Below are positions 61,338 through 64,000 of a stretch of DNA of 64,000 bases, piece by piece; position 1 is the first letter of the stretch, and the number at the start of each line of letters is the position of its first letter. A program made the translations under genes and the position numbers. Source of the stretch: Parapusillimonas granuli (GTDB taxonomy: Bacteria > Pseudomonadota > Gammaproteobacteria > Burkholderiales > Burkholderiaceae_B); NCBI RefSeq assembly GCF_013416525.1, contig NZ_JACCEM010000009.1, positions 186,001-250,000 on the forward strand, given 5' to 3'. The notes beneath the pieces are model-generated. The model made no database searches. It was not told the DNA's origin and worked only from the letters and a program-made list of their open reading frames with translations.

Positions 61338-62882
61338 ATGCAGGAAGGCAATCTGAGCGGATCCGGGCCGAGAGTGGCCATCCTGGGTTTCCATCTCGAG
61401 GCCAACGCGTTCGCGCCGCCTTCCGAAAAGGCCGACTTTCTTGCGCAATGCTGGGAAGAGGGCGAGGTAATTTCGGAATTGGCGCGCGGCATCAGCCATC
61501 TTCCCGCCGAGCTCCCCGGCTTCTATGCGCGCATGGACGACCTGGGACCGTGGACGCCCCTGCCTTTGATCGTGGTGGCGGCGCCTCCGGGCGGCCCGGC
61601 GGCCGCCGGCGTCTGGCGCGAATTCCTGGCGCAGGTGGAATCCCGGCTGCGCGCCGCGGGGCCGGTGGATGGCGTGTACATCGCCAACCATGGCGCCTCG
61701 TCGGCGGTCGGGGTGGACGATACCGAGGCCCAGCTGGCGGGTTTGATCCGGTCGGTGGTGGGGCCCGGCGTTCCCGTCATCGCCACCCACGACCTGCACT
61801 GCAATGTTTCCGGGGAAACCGTCGCCAAGCTCGACGCCCTGGTCAGCTATCGCACCAACCCCCACGTCGATCAGCGCGAGCGCGCGGCCGACGCGGCCGA
61901 TCTGCTGCATGAAGCGTTCGCGGGCGAGCGCCTGGTGACCGCCCATATCCGCCTGCCCATCACGCCGCCTTCCATCGCGCTTTCCACGCACAGCGGACCC
62001 TATGCCGACGTCGTGAAGCGCGCCGCGGAGATGATCCAGGCCAAGGGCCAGGGGCCCATCGCCATGGTGTCGGCGGCGGCGGGCTTCGTTTTTGCCGACC
62101 TGCCCAAATGCGGCATGACCGTCACCGTGACCGCGCGCGGCGACCTGGCGGCGGCGCGGCGCGCCGCGCTCGATCTCGCCCGCGAGATATGGAAGGATCG
62201 GCGGCGCTACATTGCCAACACGATAGACGTGGCCAAAGCGGTGGAGCTGGCGGCCAATGCCGAGCAGCCCTTGCTGTTCGCCGACGTGGCCGACAACCCC
62301 GGGGGCGGGGGCGGCGGCAATACGACCTGGCTGCTCGAAGCCTTCGACCGCGCGCGCATTCCCGGCGTCACCCTGGGCGTGTTCGTGTCGCCCGAGGTCG
62401 CCGCGCAGGCGCATCGGCTTGGCGTCGGCAAGGAATTCCAGGCGGTGTTCAACGCGCAGCCGGGCGACTACGCACGCCGCTACGAGGCGCGCGCCAGGGT
62501 CCTGCGACTGAGCGACGGCAACGGCGTGGGGCGCCGCGGCATCCTGCGCGGACGCAAGTTCTCGCTGGGCGCCAGCGCCCTGATCGAGCTGTGCGATTCG
62601 GGTATGCAGGTGGTGGTGGGCAGCTTGCGCCGTCAACTGGCCGAACCCGTGATGCTGGAGATGCACGGGCTGGACATATCGCGCCTGCGCATCCTGATCG
62701 TGAAAAGCCGCGGCCACTACCGGGCGGGCTTCGATGAGTTCTTCCCGAATGAGCGCATCCACGACGTCGACAGCCCCGGACTGACCACGCCCAGCCTGTC
62801 GCAGATCGATTTCAAACGCCTTCCCAGGCCGTTCTGGCCGCTCGACCCGGACACCGTCTGGACGGAACCCGAGTGGGCGTGA
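61338..62882 (+). CDS. M81 family (MlrC-like) metallopeptidase
   Basis: A 514-residue protein of the M81 family, related to microcystinase MlrC. It has AILGFHLEANAFAP, the zinc-site segments YIANHGAS and ATHDLHCNVSGE, and DNPGGGGGGNTTWLLEA. MlrC-like enzymes cleave linear peptides; the actual substrate is probably the solute imported by the upstream transporter. The ATG at 61338 follows the receptor gene by two bases. Confidence 0.87.
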   Translation: MQEGNLSGSGPRVAILGFHLEANAFAPPSEKADFLAQCWEEGEVISELARGISHLPAELPGFYARMDDLGPWTPLPLIVVAAPPGGPAAAGVWREFLAQVESRLRAAGPVDGVYIANHGASSAVGVDDTEAQLAGLIRSVVGPGVPVIATHDLHCNVSGETVAKLDALVSYRTNPHVDQRERAADAADLLHEAFAGERLVTAHIRLPITPPSIALSTHSGPYADVVKRAAEMIQAKGQGPIAMVSAAAGFVFADLPKCGMTVTVTARGDLAAARRAALDLAREIWKDRRRYIANTIDVAKAVELAANAEQPLLFADVADNPGGGGGGNTTWLLEAFDRARIPGVTLGVFVSPEVAAQAHRLGVGKEFQAVFNAQPGDYARRYEARARVLRLSDGNGVGRRGILRGRKFSLGASALIELCDSGMQVVVGSLRRQLAEPVMLEMHGLDISRLRILIVKSRGHYRAGFDEFFPNERIHDVDSPGLTTPSLSQIDFKRLPRPFWPLDPDTVWTEPEWA

Positions 62883-62892
62883 TCGCGCGGGG

Positions 62893-63822
62893 TCAGGCGC
62901 CAAGCGGCGCCTGGCCCTCTTCATCCCCATAATAGCTTTCAATGCGCCGGATGACGGCCTGCATGAAGCGTTCCACGCTGGACGGCAGGACCCGGCCTTC
63001 GAAGGTTTGTATATGCAGGGTGCGCTGGGGGGAGAGCTCGTCCACGATGGGCACGGCGACGAGTTCGCCGCGCCGGACCGATCCCATGAGGGTCCGGTCG
63101 CCCGAGAATCCGATGGCGCCCGTCCCGAGGCAGAAGTTATGGATGGCCGCCTGGTGGTTGCAGACCAACACCACGTTCAGCGACACTTTTTCGTGCATGC
63201 AGCACAGGTCGACGATGAATCGCAGCGTGCTGCCCGGCCCCATCATCACCACGGGAAGGCTGCCGATGTCGCGCAAGCGCATGGCCTTGCGCGCCGCCAG
63301 CGGGTGGTCCACCCTCATGATGGCGAACAGCGGCATGCGGCGGGCATACTGTACCCGCACGCCTTGCGGGGGCGACAAGTTGTAGCTCAGGCCCAGGTCG
63401 TCCTCGCCCTTTCGCACGCGCGAATTGATTTCGGCCGATTGCAGCGCGTTCAGCTGGAAACGGACCATGGGCTCTTCCTTGATGAATTCGCTCATGACCG
63501 AGGGCAGCAGTTCGGTGCCGAAGGCTTCGTTGGTCGACACCTTGATCAGTTTCTGGCCGAGCTGGGTGAGCTCGCTGATTTCCGTCCGCATGCGCTCGGC
63601 TTCCAGATGAGTGCGCCGCGCATATTCCGCAAGCAGCTCGCCGGCTTCCGTCAGCAGCATGCCGCGGGCGTGCCGTTCGAAAAGATGGGTGCGGTGCTGG
63701 TCTTCCAGCTTGCGTATCATGCGGCTGATCGCCGAGGGCGCCACATGCAGCTTGTGCGCCGCCTCGGTCAGCGAACCGGTGTTGACGACTTCCAGGAAGT
63801 ATTTCAAGGCGGTGTTGAGCAT
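62893..63822 (-). CDS. LysR-family transcriptional regulator
   Basis: A 309-residue regulator with the N-terminal HTH (LKYFLEVVNTGSLTEAAHKL, PSAISRMIRKLE) and the effector domain. It is convergent with the transporter/M81 operon, ending 11 bp from it, and divergent from leuC. It probably controls the transporter operon; a role at leuC is also possible. Confidence 0.87.
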   Translation of the reverse strand: MLNTALKYFLEVVNTGSLTEAAHKLHVAPSAISRMIRKLEDQHRTHLFERHARGMLLTEAGELLAEYARRTHLEAERMRTEISELTQLGQKLIKVSTNEAFGTELLPSVMSEFIKEEPMVRFQLNALQSAEINSRVRKGEDDLGLSYNLSPPQGVRVQYARRMPLFAIMRVDHPLAARKAMRLRDIGSLPVVMMGPGSTLRFIVDLCCMHEKVSLNVVLVCNHQAAIHNFCLGTGAIGFSGDRTLMGSVRRGELVAVPIVDELSPQRTLHIQTFEGRVLPSSVERFMQAVIRRIESYYGDEEGQAPLGA

Positions 63823-63924
63823 GGGCAGGCTGGCACTATTGATACCAGTATAAAAACTTGTCTTGTACCATGTTAAGGGAGTGGCATAATTTCTTACTCC
63901 AACCTCACATCATAGAGCAAGGTC

Positions 63925-64000
63925 ATGGCACAAACACTGTATGACAAACTCTGGGATGCGCATGTCGTGCATCAAGAGTCCGACGGCACCTGTCTGCTGT
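63925..64000 (+). CDS. leuC: 3-isopropylmalate dehydratase large subunit, 5' end only
   Basis: The first 25 codons (MAQTLYDKLWDAHVVHQESD and five more) match the LeuC N-terminus. The gene runs off the window. It catalyses isomerisation of isopropylmalate in leucine synthesis. The 102-bp gap to the divergent lysR holds both promoters. Confidence 0.88.
   Translation, partial: MAQTLYDKLWDAHVVHQESDGTCLL

Overview
The window is a 64 kb piece of a high-GC betaproteobacterial chromosome. The right half has the gene content and order expected of Burkholderiales, most likely Alcaligenaceae (Bordetella/Achromobacter relatives): BPSS1780-family protein, thrB, dusA, CBS protein, YihY, DUF2069, selO, aroC, and a leuC start. 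The genus is an inference from gene content; no rRNA or tRNA gene was seen.

Positions 1 to about 37.8 kb are an integrative and conjugative element (ICE) with the core of the Tn4371 family; its left end lies outside the window. The replication/mobilisation module comes first (0.1-6.2 kb): AlpA-like HTH protein, RepA, ParA, a small partner, a DUF2840 protein, the TraF peptidase and the relaxase. Directly behind repA is a compact origin: three DnaA-box-like 9-mers spaced exactly 11 bp apart, three identical 17-bp iterons and an AT-rich stretch. A fourth iteron copy lies between traF and the relaxase gene.

Cargo block 1 (6.2-15.6 kb, minus strand) reads as one nine-gene operon: TetR regulator, HlyD-type adaptor, double ABC ATPase, two ABC-2 permeases (YbhGFSR type), NodT-type outer-membrane channel, DUF2892 protein, beta-CASP metallo-hydrolase and a class II cytochrome c. 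The mating-pair formation module follows (15.7-29.1 kb): sORF-lysR, EexN lipoprotein, traG, a ribbon-helix-helix gene, trbBCDEJLFGI and a DUF2274 gene, most joined by ATGA overlaps. Cargo block 2 (29.1-35.4 kb) is a polyhydroxybutyrate module (phaC, phasin, phaB) followed by a universal stress protein and a lipase-like lipoprotein.

The most interesting observation is that the two cargo blocks, 14 kb apart, carry nearly the same roughly 30-bp regulatory sequence. One copy lies immediately upstream of tetR and the other immediately upstream of phaC. This suggests one TetR regulator ties the exporter operon and the PHB operon into one regulon.

At 35.6-37.8 kb are a P4-type tyrosine integrase with all catalytic residues and, downstream of it, a catalytic-domain-only homologue without the tyrosine. 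GC content rises sharply at about 37.82 kb, which I take as the ICE/chromosome junction. The chromosome resumes inside a Tad/Flp pilus cluster (TadE-like proteins, CpaB, RcpA, FHA-TadA fusion, TadB, TadC) that begins with a possibly truncated gene. No flp, prepilin peptidase or tadZ gene is seen on this side.

The far right (55.9-63.9 kb) is a Dpp-type ABC transporter operon with an M81 (MlrC-like) peptidase and a LysR regulator, followed by the start of leuC.
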